A stretch of DNA of 64,000 bases. It comes from Candidatus Bathyarchaeota archaeon. Its GTDB lineage: Archaea > Thermoproteota > Bathyarchaeia > Bathyarchaeales > Bathycorpusculaceae. This document shows, piece after piece, positions 17,469 through 26,637 of the stretch. The DNA lies in assembly GCA_026014735.1 (NCBI GenBank), contig JAOZHT010000001.1, forward strand, positions 620,001-684,000, in the 5' to 3' direction. Positions within the stretch are counted from its first letter, which is position 1, and each line of letters opens with the position of its first letter. A program made the translations under genes and the position numbers. Below the pieces are notes generated by a model, which saw nothing but the letters and a program-made list of their open reading frames with translations, had not been told where the DNA came from and did not search any database.

Positions 17469-18299
17469 ATGGTGCAATCCAAAGTAGCAATCGTCCATGG
17501 CGAACGCGGCCACCAACCGGTTTTTGACGCACTGGACCTAATCGACTACAAATCCGCGCTTGCAGGCTACAGCCGTGTACTCATAAAAGTCAACTTCATA
17601 ACCACAATGACCTGGGACAGCGGCGCCACAACCGACCCCATGGTGGTGGAAGCCCTTATCCTGCGCTTAAAGCAGCTGCCCGTGGAGGTTGCAGTCGTGG
17701 AATCCGACGCCAGCATGACCAGCGCCGACAAAGCCTTCCAAGCCACAGGCATGGCGGACCTCTGCAGCCGCCACAACGTGCCCTACCTTAACCTGCGTTA
17801 TCAAAAAGACAAAGTTAAACTCGCCATTCCCCAAGGCGACGCCCTCAAAGACATAACTGTGCCCCGCATAGTCACCGAATCCGCCATCATAAGCGCCGCC
17901 AAAATGAAAACCCACATGGCCACCAAGGTTACGCTTGGAATGAAGAACATGTTTGGGATGCTTCCTGACAAACTCAAATTCAAGTATCACGCTAAGGGCA
18001 TAAGCAAAGTCGTCGTGGACATAAACACAGTGCTTAAGCCGCATCTAACAGTTATCGATGGCTTCGTCGCGATGGAGGGTAAGGGACCCAGCAACGGCAC
18101 TCCCCTTAGGATGGATTTGATTTTGGCGGGCAAAGACCCCGTTGCCACAGACGCCACCGGCGCCAGAGTCATGGGCATCGACCCGCACCAAATCAGCCAC
18201 ATACGAGGCGCCAGCCAGAAGGGCATAGGCGAAATCGACGACATAGAGGTTGTGGGCTGCAGCATAGATGAGGTTAAGCGGGAATTCAAACAAAAATAG
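17469..18299 (+). CDS. DUF362 domain protein
   Basis: The 276-residue protein matches the DUF362 family along its length: VLIKVNFITTMTWDSGATTDPMVVEA, an acidic VVESD, AAKMKTHMATKVTLGMKNMFG and VIDGFVAMEGKGPSNGTP. Family members occur with iron-sulfur proteins, but no ferredoxin motif is present here. The biochemical role of the family is unsettled. AAAGGTG lies seven bases before the ATG. It is followed by the TATA/G-tract element B on the opposite strand. Confidence 0.8.
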   Translation: MVQSKVAIVHGERGHQPVFDALDLIDYKSALAGYSRVLIKVNFITTMTWDSGATTDPMVVEALILRLKQLPVEVAVVESDASMTSADKAFQATGMADLCSRHNVPYLNLRYQKDKVKLAIPQGDALKDITVPRIVTESAIISAAKMKTHMATKVTLGMKNMFGMLPDKLKFKYHAKGISKVVVDINTVLKPHLTVIDGFVAMEGKGPSNGTPLRMDLILAGKDPVATDATGARVMGIDPHQISHIRGASQKGIGEIDDIEVVGCSIDEVKREFKQK

Positions 18300-18313
18300 C
18301 TCATGGGTGACCT

Positions 18314-18352
18314 CGCTGTTGCTCCCACAGGTCTATCCCCCCTCTATTTATA
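18314..18352 (-). promoter_or_regulatory. TATA/G-tract element, copy B
   Basis: Read on the minus strand, TATAAATAG, a run of six G, then TAGA and GGAGCAACAG beginning at base 28. Copy C has the same parts at the same spacing. The element points toward the 3' end of the DUF362 gene, so it could drive an antisense or 3'-end RNA. Confidence 0.5.
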
Positions 18353-18635
18353 GCAAATTAAACTCTTCTATGTTCTGCTTGTGGCAGCTTCCACAATCAG
18401 CCTGCAATGCGCCTCAGCGCCTGACGCCAAAATGCTTTTTGTTGCACAGTCCGCTGGTTGTTGTCAAGTAAAGAGGTGTCCCCACAGCAACAACTATAGA
18501 TTTGTTGATTTAGACTGGAAAATCCTGAGGGTTTTGGGTTACAAGCTCACGCAGGGCAGACAAGTATCCTCCTGTTTGTCGTGTTTTTGCCTTGCAAGTT
18601 GCGTTGTTTTCTTTTGAGGGTGCAACGGTGGTTAC
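18353..18635. other. Gap before the first pilus operon
   Basis: No gene seen. Several short TTGTTG/CAACAAC words occur (around 18441-18510) but form no clear hairpin. The pilus promoter element starts at 18636. Confidence 0.35.
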
Positions 18636-18668
18636 CAATATTGATTATGGATTCATAACAGTTAAGTT
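18636..18668 (+). promoter_or_regulatory. Pilus promoter element, copy 1
   Basis: CAATATTG, then ten bases, then CATAACAGTTAAG. The two boxes start 18 bases apart, exactly as in the elements upstream of the genes at 40265 and 42532. The second box is probably the TATA element. The ATG at 18713 follows with AAGGAAATG as the ribosome-binding region. Confidence 0.5.
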
Positions 18669-18712
18669 CGGTTTCTGACTATTCAAGCCCAAGATATAAC
18701 GAAGGAAATGAA

Positions 18713-19150
18713 ATGAGACACATGAAACTATTCCGTAACAAGACAGCATTCTCAGCAGTCATAGCCGCATTAATCCTCATGCTCCTAGCAGTTGCAGCCG
18801 GCGCAGTCGTATACGCATACGTAATGGGCTGGATCGGAAACACACAACAAAGCTCAACAAACACAGGCATGCTTCAAGTTGATTCAGTCACTGCAAGCGT
18901 CACTGGCTCGAAAATACAACTTTACGTCCGGAACACAGGCGGTTCAGACCTTGTTCTCGATAAGTTCTATCTGGATGGAACAGCGGTAACTAACGCCACA
19001 GCCTTAACAGACACATCAAAAGCATTGGCAGTGCAAGGCACAGCATACCTCCAATTCAATTCGGTAACGCTATCGTCAAGTCACTTCTACGAAATCAAAG
19101 TTGTCTGTCTTGATGGAACAATAGTCAGTACTTCAGTAGAGGCAAAGTAA
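18713..19150 (+). CDS. Type IV pilin-like protein
   Basis: The 145-residue precursor has a short basic leader (MRHMKLFRNKTA) and a hydrophobic helix FSAVIAALILMLLAVAAGAVVYAYV, the class III signal peptide pattern cut by prepilin peptidase. The mature part is beta-rich with Thr/Ser (SVTASVTGSKIQLYVRNTGGSDLVLDKFYLDG), like archaellins and archaeal adhesion pilins. Being the first, well expressed-looking gene of the operon with a good ribosome-binding site, it may be the main subunit. A T-rich stretch (19164-19178) follows the stop and may attenuate downstream expression. Confidence 0.8.
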   Translation: MRHMKLFRNKTAFSAVIAALILMLLAVAAGAVVYAYVMGWIGNTQQSSTNTGMLQVDSVTASVTGSKIQLYVRNTGGSDLVLDKFYLDGTAVTNATALTDTSKALAVQGTAYLQFNSVTLSSSHFYEIKVVCLDGTIVSTSVEAK

Positions 19151-19193
19151 GCCTAAGCTGACCTTTCCTTTTTTTGTTAACGGAGGGCAAACA

Positions 19194-19643
19194 GTGTTAA
19201 GCAGGTTCATACGGTGCAAAAGAGCAGTTGCAGAGGTCGTAGGTAGCCTAATCATTATTCTAATCGTAACTATCGCCGGTGTTGGAGTATACGCTTACAG
19301 CGTAAACGCGATCTCCCAATCCAGCGATAATTTTAACCAAAAAACAACTTATTATGCTGAACAAGCCCAAGAAAGATTTGAGATTCTACGAACCTGGTCA
19401 GGAAACCAAATTGTCAACATCACAGTATACAATTTCGGCCAGACTGATCTCAGCATACAATCAGTTTACCTTAACGGAACCGCTGTCCAGAACTACATAA
19501 GCGGTAGAGCTCAAACAATCGGAACAGGACAAATAATAAATGTGAAGTTCACTTCACCGATTAATCTCCAAGATGCTTCCTGTATAGAAATCCTTGCAGT
19601 TTCAGAAAGGGGAGGAAAAAACTCTGTTCTTTACGAGACTTAG
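19194..19643 (+). CDS. Minor pilin-like protein
   Basis: A GTG start lies seven bases after GGAGG. The 149 residues begin MLSRFIRCKRAVAEVVGSL and continue into a hydrophobic helix (IIILIVTIAGVGVYAYS) with the class III signal peptide pattern and a Glu at about position 5 of the mature helix. The exposed part resembles that of the preceding gene (VNITVYNFGQTDLSIQSVYLNGTAV). The last 20 bases overlap the probable start of the next gene, pointing to translational coupling. Probably a minor subunit or tip/base component. Confidence 0.75.
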   Translation: MLSRFIRCKRAVAEVVGSLIIILIVTIAGVGVYAYSVNAISQSSDNFNQKTTYYAEQAQERFEILRTWSGNQIVNITVYNFGQTDLSIQSVYLNGTAVQNYISGRAQTIGTGQIINVKFTSPINLQDASCIEILAVSERGGKNSVLYET

Positions 19644-22167
19644 GCGCAGTAAAAGGGGCGCTGGCTCAGTAATTGGAGCAGTATTTGTTGTCCTGATAAT
19701 TCTATCTGGTTTCACCTTCTATGAAGTGTCTTTGCTAAGTATGAACAAGTACACTTCCGCCACAGCATCCATGGATGAAGCAGACAGGGATCGAAGCAGC
19801 GAAAACCTCTCTATTTCCTCGGTTCAAATTACAGGCGACAGCAAGCTAAACATTACAGTAAGAAACCTGGGCAGTGTCCAGTCTAGAGTACTCTGGATAG
19901 GACTGTTCAATCAATCCACTACACCTGAAGAACAAGGTTTCTTCAGCGTGAGCGAATCCATCTCGGTTGGGGAAACCCAATGTTTTCTTTCTCCCTTCTA
20001 TGTTACCTCTGACCAGAAATACGCTGTGCAGCTTGTAACCGAAAACGGAAACGTCTTTGATTATTACCTCTCCTCAGGTAACAAAGTTAAACTTGACTTA
20101 TCACTAATAGCGGCTCCTCCCACCGTTTATCAAGGGAACAATATTACCCTGCTCCTAACAGTTACAAATAACAGCACAGAGGGGCAAGCGGCTGAAAACA
20201 TAACTGTGAGCCTCTCAGCCATCCCAGGCACCCTTACATCGTCTCTTACAAGTCCTGCTTCACTCTACATCGGCTCATTAGCACCCGGCTCCAGCACATT
20301 CTTCACCTGGACCTTTGGAGCCCAAGCAACAGGAACAGTGGTCTTTGAAGCAACCTATAACCAAGCGCCGGCGGGGGCTTTTGCAACCGCAAGCGTTTCC
20401 ATCTTATCAGCGCCGTCGGAAAGCCAAGGGGGAGGGCAAGGGCAAGTGCTCATAACCGGCGCCGCCAGCGGGTATGCAATCTACAATCCAAGTCAATGGA
20501 GCACACTTTCCGGAACAAGTTACGTCAGCGGAACAATCCCCAACGTAGCGTCAAACGATGGAAATTCAGCGGTTTTCAGGTCCTATTACTCCGGTAACTT
20601 TGCCAGCTACAACTATTTTGTGAATACGGCAGCGGCTGGAACCGGTACACACAGCAACTTTAACGCAATGAAAAATGGACCCGACAGCACCTATGATACA
20701 TTAACGGAAGCAGACATCGGAGGCGGATTCGCAAACACTACATTGCTGGAGGATGGTTTTGAAGATGGAAACTATGATAACTGGAACGGTAATGGTGTGA
20801 CTACCTGGTCAGACGGCTTTGGAGTGCCAGCAACGAACTCAACTTATGGCAGCCCATGGTTAACGCATAATGGTATGTATATGGCTGACGCCGATTCAAG
20901 CGACGACGGATATTTAACTTCAGATAACCTCGACACGTCCTCGGCAACCGCGATTTACATTAGCTTCTGGTTTATGGAAGACGATGTTGATAGCGACGAT
21001 AGCTTTGCACTTCAATACTTCAATGGTTTCTCCTACATAACCATTCAGAATCTTAACAACCTCTCGCCAGTAGAGGACATATGGTACCAATACACGGCTA
21101 AAATAACCGATAGTCAATACTTAAAGAATAATTTTCGAATCCGGTTTTACTCTGGAACGCTTGATACCGGTGAAGCATGTTTCATCGATGATGTTGAAGT
21201 TAACCGGGAAGTAGCGGTTCCATCAGATTATCAACTTAACCTTGAAGTCCAATGGTCAAATGTGGATTACACGCAGTCAAATCAGGTTCTGGCGATTTAC
21301 CTTGGTAGCTCAACGGGGTCTGATACACTTGCCGTAGATATCTGGGTTGGCGGATGGCATAATGTGTTTTCCAGTTTATCCGCAGGCTGGAACAATGCTT
21401 CAGTTTCATCATACTTATCTTCTTCAAGCTTCACCGTCAGGTTCAGAGATTCCCAAACAAATAACCTAGTTCGGAGCACCTGGAACATCGATGTTGCACT
21501 CCTGCATTCCTGGAGCGGCTCTGACCAATACACAGCACAAGTAGAGTTCAGCGGATCCTCCACTGCAAACAGCTGGTTAACGTTCGCAGGCAACATCAAG
21601 AGCTATCTGGATGTTGGCTCTGCCTCAGTGACGATTCAATTCTTCAACTATACAAGCGGCGCCTACATGACAAGCGGAGTCGGCTATGTAACGTATACCT
21701 CCAGCGCAGCACCCAGCACCAGCCAACTTCAAACACTATCTGTTGCCTCTGATGTCGAAGACTACGTCGATGGTTCGGGACACTGGAAAGTCAAGGTTAC
21801 AGCAACCAAGGACACTGCAACACAGTTCAACGTTTACTTTGACTGGATACAAATCGACCTCTCTTACCAAGCAAGTGCCGGCAGCATCCCATATGGCGGG
21901 GTGCAAACCTACACGATACGGTCTCAATCCGCCAACGGAGAACCCACTCCCTACAGCTATGTTTCAATCTACATCAACGGAACAAACATAGCATTATTCG
22001 ATGTTAGCGATTCACCCCTAGCTAACCCTGCTTGGGTTCGCCTAGACGCCAATGGAGCCATCCAGATAAAGCTTCAATCAACAAATAGTACAGGCCAAAC
22101 AATCGGTATCTTCGCATCCGTAGGAACAACACTTGGAGAAAAGACCATAACCCAGGAGGCGCCGTAA
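19624..22167 (+). CDS. Large pilin-like exoprotein
   Basis: About 847 residues from a probable CTG start at 19624, which has GGAGG eight bases before it; the in-frame TTG at 19594 has no ribosome-binding site. The N-terminus (leader FFTRLRRSKRGAG, then SVIGAVFVVLIILSGFTFYEV) is a class III signal peptide. Outside the membrane come a CARDB-like beta module (residues about 145-260), a segment with HSNF..., PDSTYDTLTE, a jelly-roll-like region (about 380-520) and a second beta module ending IQIDLSY. Parts recur in the 1097-residue protein at 49976. It would be a pilin-anchored surface adhesin or a large minor pilin. Confidence 0.7.
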   Translation: MFFTRLRRSKRGAGSVIGAVFVVLIILSGFTFYEVSLLSMNKYTSATASMDEADRDRSSENLSISSVQITGDSKLNITVRNLGSVQSRVLWIGLFNQSTTPEEQGFFSVSESISVGETQCFLSPFYVTSDQKYAVQLVTENGNVFDYYLSSGNKVKLDLSLIAAPPTVYQGNNITLLLTVTNNSTEGQAAENITVSLSAIPGTLTSSLTSPASLYIGSLAPGSSTFFTWTFGAQATGTVVFEATYNQAPAGAFATASVSILSAPSESQGGGQGQVLITGAASGYAIYNPSQWSTLSGTSYVSGTIPNVASNDGNSAVFRSYYSGNFASYNYFVNTAAAGTGTHSNFNAMKNGPDSTYDTLTEADIGGGFANTTLLEDGFEDGNYDNWNGNGVTTWSDGFGVPATNSTYGSPWLTHNGMYMADADSSDDGYLTSDNLDTSSATAIYISFWFMEDDVDSDDSFALQYFNGFSYITIQNLNNLSPVEDIWYQYTAKITDSQYLKNNFRIRFYSGTLDTGEACFIDDVEVNREVAVPSDYQLNLEVQWSNVDYTQSNQVLAIYLGSSTGSDTLAVDIWVGGWHNVFSSLSAGWNNASVSSYLSSSSFTVRFRDSQTNNLVRSTWNIDVALLHSWSGSDQYTAQVEFSGSSTANSWLTFAGNIKSYLDVGSASVTIQFFNYTSGAYMTSGVGYVTYTSSAAPSTSQLQTLSVASDVEDYVDGSGHWKVKVTATKDTATQFNVYFDWIQIDLSYQASAGSIPYGGVQTYTIRSQSANGEPTPYSYVSIYINGTNIALFDVSDSPLANPAWVRLDANGAIQIKLQSTNSTGQTIGIFASVGTTLGEKTITQEAP

Positions 22168-23766
22168 GTGGGGCTGAAAAAACAGAAAAATGCAGCCGAG
22201 CAGGAATCAAGGCCAATGTTTTCTCTTGAGCTCTTCAAGAGACCAAAAAAGCAATGTGCCCCCCAATCCAACAGCAAGTCAAGCAGCTCTACCTTAAAAG
22301 AGACATATGATTCCCAGTTTAGAGACTTCTATACAGTTACACCGCCTTTTGGCAACGTCGGCATCCAATCGGATAAAACCTCAGGTAGGTTGCTGTATCG
22401 CGTTATTGAGCCAGCGATGACAACATGCGAACAAGATACATTGGCAAAACTAAAGAAGATGCTTCGGGAAGAAACCAACATTTCTCTCTCTGAGCTAAAG
22501 GATGAAACCAGGCTTGACGCGCATTTAATGGCTGAAGCAAAAAAAATCATTAAGCGATTTAAACTCGACGTAACCAGCAAATCCCTGGATAAATTCGATT
22601 ACTTCATCAAGAGGGATTTTCTCGGTTATGGCCCAATTGATGTTTTAATCAGAGACCCAAACATCGAGGATATAAGCTGTAACGGCACAGGCATCCCCGT
22701 GTATGTCTGGCATCGACTCTACGAATCCTTGCCCTCCAACGTCCAGTTTGATACACGCGCAGAACTCGATGCCTTCATAACCCGGCTTGCTTACCGTTCA
22801 GGCCACCAGATTTCGATTTCTAACCCTATACTCGAAGGCGCGCTCCCCGAGGGCTTCCGAATCCACGTCACCCTAGAAGAAGTGTCAAAGAGAGGCGGCA
22901 CCTTCACGATCCGTAAAGTACGCGCCAACCCCTTCAACATCATCGACCTCATCAACCTCGGAACGATGCCCACACTTATCGGCGCCTACTTCTGGATATT
23001 AGTAGAAAACAAACGGTCCATAATCGCTTCGGGCGCAACGGCATCTGGGAAAACGGCGCTTCTGAATTCAATCTGCACCTTTATTCCCCCCGAAATGAAG
23101 GTTGTCACAATAGAGGAAGTTCGGGAACTGCGTTTGCACGAAAACTGGATTCCCATGGTAACTCGCCCCTCTGTTCAATCGGGCATCAAGGAGGTTACGC
23201 TCTTTGATTTGCTAAAGTCCTCTCTTAGGCAAAGACCCGACTACATCATCGTCGGCGAAATAAGAGGCGAAGAAGCCTTTACGCTTTTCCAAAGCATCTC
23301 GGTTGGACACGGCGGCATGTGCACGATTCACGCGGAGGATGTGCCGGCTGTTAAGAAGCGTCTTTTAACTAAGCCCATGGATATTCCGCCGATGCTTATT
23401 CCAATGATGAACGTGGTTGCTCAGTTAAACAGAACTAAGTTCCATGACAAAATCGTCAGGAGAATCACTGAGGTATCTGAAATCGACGAGAATGGAGAAT
23501 TCAAGAAGCTTTTCGAATGGGACCCTCGAGATGACACAATAAACCTGGCGGTTTCCAACATCAAAGAAAGCCTAGTTCTTGACAGAATCGCAAATGCCAA
23601 GCATATATCAATCGAGCAGGTAGTGGAGGACCTCAAAAAGCGGGATTTAATTTTAAAATGGATGGTTCAAAACCAGATTAGCTCCTACGAGGAAGTAGCC
23701 AGCCTCATCAGAAAATACTACGTGACCCCCAAAGACATCTTCAACCAAGTGAGGTTTGGGGCTTAA
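22168..23766 (+). CDS. Type IV pilus/Tad-type secretion ATPase (locus 1)
   Basis: The 532-residue cytoplasmic ATPase has a variable N-terminal region (1-120), then the N2 domain (DFLGYGPIDVLIRDPNIEDISCNG) and the RecA-like core. Walker A ATASGKTALLN lies near residue 290, the Glu-rich box TIEEVRELRL follows, Walker B YIIVGEIRGEE is near 360 and the His box GHGGMCTIHAED near 385. This is the VirB11/CpaF/ArlI family that powers pilus or archaellum assembly. The GTG start directly follows the previous stop, with AGGAGG eight bases upstream. The ATPase at 42532 is a paralog. Confidence 0.92.
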   Translation: MGLKKQKNAAEQESRPMFSLELFKRPKKQCAPQSNSKSSSSTLKETYDSQFRDFYTVTPPFGNVGIQSDKTSGRLLYRVIEPAMTTCEQDTLAKLKKMLREETNISLSELKDETRLDAHLMAEAKKIIKRFKLDVTSKSLDKFDYFIKRDFLGYGPIDVLIRDPNIEDISCNGTGIPVYVWHRLYESLPSNVQFDTRAELDAFITRLAYRSGHQISISNPILEGALPEGFRIHVTLEEVSKRGGTFTIRKVRANPFNIIDLINLGTMPTLIGAYFWILVENKRSIIASGATASGKTALLNSICTFIPPEMKVVTIEEVRELRLHENWIPMVTRPSVQSGIKEVTLFDLLKSSLRQRPDYIIVGEIRGEEAFTLFQSISVGHGGMCTIHAEDVPAVKKRLLTKPMDIPPMLIPMMNVVAQLNRTKFHDKIVRRITEVSEIDENGEFKKLFEWDPRDDTINLAVSNIKESLVLDRIANAKHISIEQVVEDLKKRDLILKWMVQNQISSYEEVASLIRKYYVTPKDIFNQVRFGA

Positions 23767-24647
23767 TGTTTAACCAACGATTTTCAGGATTAATATTGAA
23801 TGCAAGCTATCGGCTATTTGGCGGTTTTGTCCCTGAACTGCCAAAAATAAAGCGAGATTTTGATAAAAGCGGCATGAAGATCGCCTTTGAATCCTATGTT
23901 GCATTAACAATCTTTGTTGGTGTCGCCGTATTTGCCGTCTCCGCACCGGTGTCGTTATCGCTTCAGCTTCTCTTCAGCGTTCCACTATCTAAGGGCCTGA
24001 TAGGCGCCGTAGTTTTGGCTTTCATCGCCTGCATGGTAGCCTTGATGGTTCTGGTTGCTTATCCACTAACACGCATCAACAAGAACAAAAACGAGATCGA
24101 GTCCAATCTTATTTACACCGTGGGCTACATGAGTGTTCTCTCAGCCGGCGGAGTAGCGATCGAGCGAATATTTGAGCGCGTAGTCGAGGTTGAACCCCAC
24201 CGCGCAATCAAAGAGTTGGCGCTAAGATTTACAGTCAACATAAAACTCTTCGGCGCCGACATAGGCGCTTCACTTAAAGATATTCAAGGGCGAAGTGCCT
24301 CAGATACCTTCTCGAACCTTCTACTTAGCGTCTATAATACCTCTAAAACCAGCGGTGACCTGAAAGGTCTCTTGGCATTCGAAACTAACAATCTTTTGGC
24401 CTTGAAGCGTGAGCAGCTAAAGAAAAGACTGGCAAGTATGGTGGCACTCGCGGAACTCTACATCACCGCGATGGTTATGGCTCCGGTGACTTTCATCATA
24501 ATGATTACTCTCCTCTCGGTTCTAGGTGGGGCCTCGATGAGTTTATCCCCCGTTAGCCAACTTAACCTGATTGTGTTCTTCGGTATACCCGTCATTTGTG
24601 TAGTGTTCATTTTGATCTTAGACAGCACTCTGCCAAGGGAGGACTAA
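23766..24647 (+). CDS. T2SF-domain pilus assembly membrane protein, first half type
   Basis: The 293-residue protein carries a basic amphipathic N-terminus (NASYRLFGGFVPELPKIK), about four to five transmembrane helices and a cytoplasmic T2SF (TadC/ArlJ-like) four-helix segment (residues about 105-215, with SAGGVAIERIFERVVEVEP). It anchors the ATPase and forms the platform for subunit extrusion. Its ATG overlaps the ATPase stop. It corresponds to the N-terminal half of the 577-residue fusion at 44360. Confidence 0.85.
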   Translation: MFNQRFSGLILNASYRLFGGFVPELPKIKRDFDKSGMKIAFESYVALTIFVGVAVFAVSAPVSLSLQLLFSVPLSKGLIGAVVLAFIACMVALMVLVAYPLTRINKNKNEIESNLIYTVGYMSVLSAGGVAIERIFERVVEVEPHRAIKELALRFTVNIKLFGADIGASLKDIQGRSASDTFSNLLLSVYNTSKTSGDLKGLLAFETNNLLALKREQLKKRLASMVALAELYITAMVMAPVTFIIMITLLSVLGGASMSLSPVSQLNLIVFFGIPVICVVFILILDSTLPRED

Positions 24648-24648
24648 A

Positions 24649-25518
24649 ATGTTCTTTAACAAGCGCTTACGAACCGCAGTTTGGGTGACCTCCATAATCG
24701 TCGGCATCCTAGTTATCCTTTCTCCAATCATAGCGGGTTCATACGTGCCCACGCAGCCCTATCTAATTCCCCTCAGCCAACAAACAAACAACATCATCAC
24801 CTTCGGTTTACTGATTGCCATATTGTTCCCTGCAGTCGTTGAATACATCAACCATCGCTGGGTCAGCCAGATTGAGCGGTCTATTCCCCGTTTGCTGCGC
24901 GATATTGCTGAGGCAGTAAATTCGGGGGTAACCCTGCCTAAAGCAGTCGAGGAAGCCACCGACAAAGGCTATGGGCCTCTATCAAAGGAGCTTACCCGGG
25001 TTATGGCTTCTTTTGCGTTAGGTAACAGCTGGGAAGACTCAGTTATGTCCTTAACTAAACGCGTCAGCAGCCCCTCGCTTGCACGGTTCGCCACGATACT
25101 TGTCGAGGCTAATCAGTCAGGCGGAAAAATAAGTGAGGTGCTCGACATGAGTGTGGGGCTCTTCTCAAACATCGAGCAGTACAAGCAGGAACAGCGCAAC
25201 AACATGAAGCCTTACCTCTACACCGTATATGCGGCGATAGCTATCTTCTTGGTAATTGCAGTAATCGTGCTAAACCAATTTCTGATTCCTCTTGCAGCCT
25301 CATCTAAAACATCCGGGGGCCTAGGCAGCACCGTGAACGTCTTAGACACCAACTATTACGCCTCAATACTGTTTTGGGCATCGAATGTAGAGGCCCTGTT
25401 TGCCGGTTTAATCGCAGGTAAAATCGGAGACAACTGCTACCCCGCAGGGTTACGGCATTCAGTTGTTCTGTTAATCTTATCTCTGGTTTTCTTTAACATT
25501 GTAGGAGGATTAACTTGA
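24649..25518 (+). CDS. T2SF-domain pilus assembly membrane protein, second half type
   Basis: The 289 residues begin with a basic MFFNKRLRTA and two transmembrane helices, then a T2SF domain (IPRLLRDIAEAVNSGVTLPKAVEE, later ILVEANQSGGKISEVLDM) and C-terminal membrane helices. It follows the first T2SF gene by one base and overlaps the next gene by four. It matches the C-terminal half of the fused protein at 44360. The two separate proteins probably form a heteromeric inner-membrane platform. Confidence 0.85.
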   Translation: MFFNKRLRTAVWVTSIIVGILVILSPIIAGSYVPTQPYLIPLSQQTNNIITFGLLIAILFPAVVEYINHRWVSQIERSIPRLLRDIAEAVNSGVTLPKAVEEATDKGYGPLSKELTRVMASFALGNSWEDSVMSLTKRVSSPSLARFATILVEANQSGGKISEVLDMSVGLFSNIEQYKQEQRNNMKPYLYTVYAAIAIFLVIAVIVLNQFLIPLAASSKTSGGLGSTVNVLDTNYYASILFWASNVEALFAGLIAGKIGDNCYPAGLRHSVVLLILSLVFFNIVGGLT

Positions 25519-26525
25519 AAGAATTAACCGCGAAAATACAGCCAATAATCACTGACTCAACCTCATCTGAAGATAAATCGACACGTGCCTTCGTAAGAAA
25601 CCTAATTCGAAAAGGGGTCGTGGAAATCAGCCCCTATCTAGACAAGGCAGGAATACGTTACCCCGATGCAGAAGACTACTTTAAAGACCTAAACTATTCA
25701 GCGCTATCTTCAATTTTTGAATCGCTGGGCAAGCAGGGTGTGCTTAAAGAGTCAGCGTCTATACGCGTCTTGACCTGTCCCCACTGCAATAGCCCCGAGG
25801 TCCACTCAAAATTTGCGTGCCCCCGATGCGGCTCAGAAGATGTTTGGTTAACCCAGCTTATAGAGCACGGGGAATGCGGTTATATTGGTGCTCGCAAAGA
25901 CTTCCTAAAGGACGAGGCCATGGTTTGTCCCCGCTGCGGAACCCGCCTCGCCAAGGACGGCGTGGATTATCGGCAGATTGGCAACTTTTATGAATGCGAG
26001 AAATGCTCTAACCGCTTCGATCGACCCGACGTTATTCATCAGTGCTTAAACTGCGGCAAGGTGTCAACATATGAGGACGCGAAATACATCAAGGTTTTAG
26101 CGTATAAAGTTAACAATGCCATCTTAAGTGAACTTACAAGCGAGTTTCCAATTCTTGAACGCTTGAATGAGTTTCTTGAGGAAAAAGGCTTCCGCGTTAG
26201 GTTACATGATATGGTGTCGGGGGTTTCTGGAACTAAGTCGCATTTTGATTTGATTGCTAACAAAGACGACCGCCTAATTGTTATAGATGTGTCGATAGAG
26301 GGAAAGAAGAGCGATATGGTTGCGTTCTTAGCCAAAAAAATCGATGTTAACCCAACTAAAGCGTTGCTTTTAGATCTATCAGGCGGTAACGAGTTGACAG
26401 TGCTGGGTAAAATCTACGGAATCGATGTTTTAGGCGCCAAAGTTGATCAGGATATTCCGGATGACTTCAAAGTTCTGGTTGATGCCTTGCTTGGCGATTT
26501 AAAAGTTAAGGGTCTGGAAAAGTGA
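25515..26525 (+). CDS. Zinc-ribbon TackOD1-like protein with a nuclease-like C-terminus
   Basis: The 336 residues start with a helical region (1-80), followed by three zinc-ribbon-like Cys clusters at about 89-180: CPHC-x10-CPRCGS, VCPRCGTRL, and YECEKC-x13-CLNCGK. This matches the TackOD1 output domain described from TACK archaea. The last 130 residues (FRVRLHDMVSG, HFDLIANKDDRLIVIDVSIEG, KALLLDLSGG) resemble a restriction-endonuclease-like fold with a D...(D/E)xS core rather than the usual ExK. It is the last gene of the pilus operon, coupled to the T2SF gene by a 4-base overlap. Role is unknown; a regulator or signalling output for pilus assembly is inferred. Confidence 0.65.
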   Translation: MKELTAKIQPIITDSTSSEDKSTRAFVRNLIRKGVVEISPYLDKAGIRYPDAEDYFKDLNYSALSSIFESLGKQGVLKESASIRVLTCPHCNSPEVHSKFACPRCGSEDVWLTQLIEHGECGYIGARKDFLKDEAMVCPRCGTRLAKDGVDYRQIGNFYECEKCSNRFDRPDVIHQCLNCGKVSTYEDAKYIKVLAYKVNNAILSELTSEFPILERLNEFLEEKGFRVRLHDMVSGVSGTKSHFDLIANKDDRLIVIDVSIEGKKSDMVAFLAKKIDVNPTKALLLDLSGGNELTVLGKIYGIDVLGAKVDQDIPDDFKVLVDALLGDLKVKGLEK

Positions 26526-26591
26526 TGTCTTGATGTCTGCTGATTTGGTTGGTGTTCATCTTTACGTTGAAAGGATTGAATGTTTATTACG

Positions 26592-26600
26592 AAATATATA
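26592..26600 (+). promoter_or_regulatory. TATA box
   Basis: AATATATAG lies about 42 bases before the ATG at 26638, so this gene has its own promoter apart from the pilus operon. Confidence 0.5.
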
Positions 26601-26637
26601 GGAGAATGCTTAATAATCTGAAATAAGGCTACACCAT

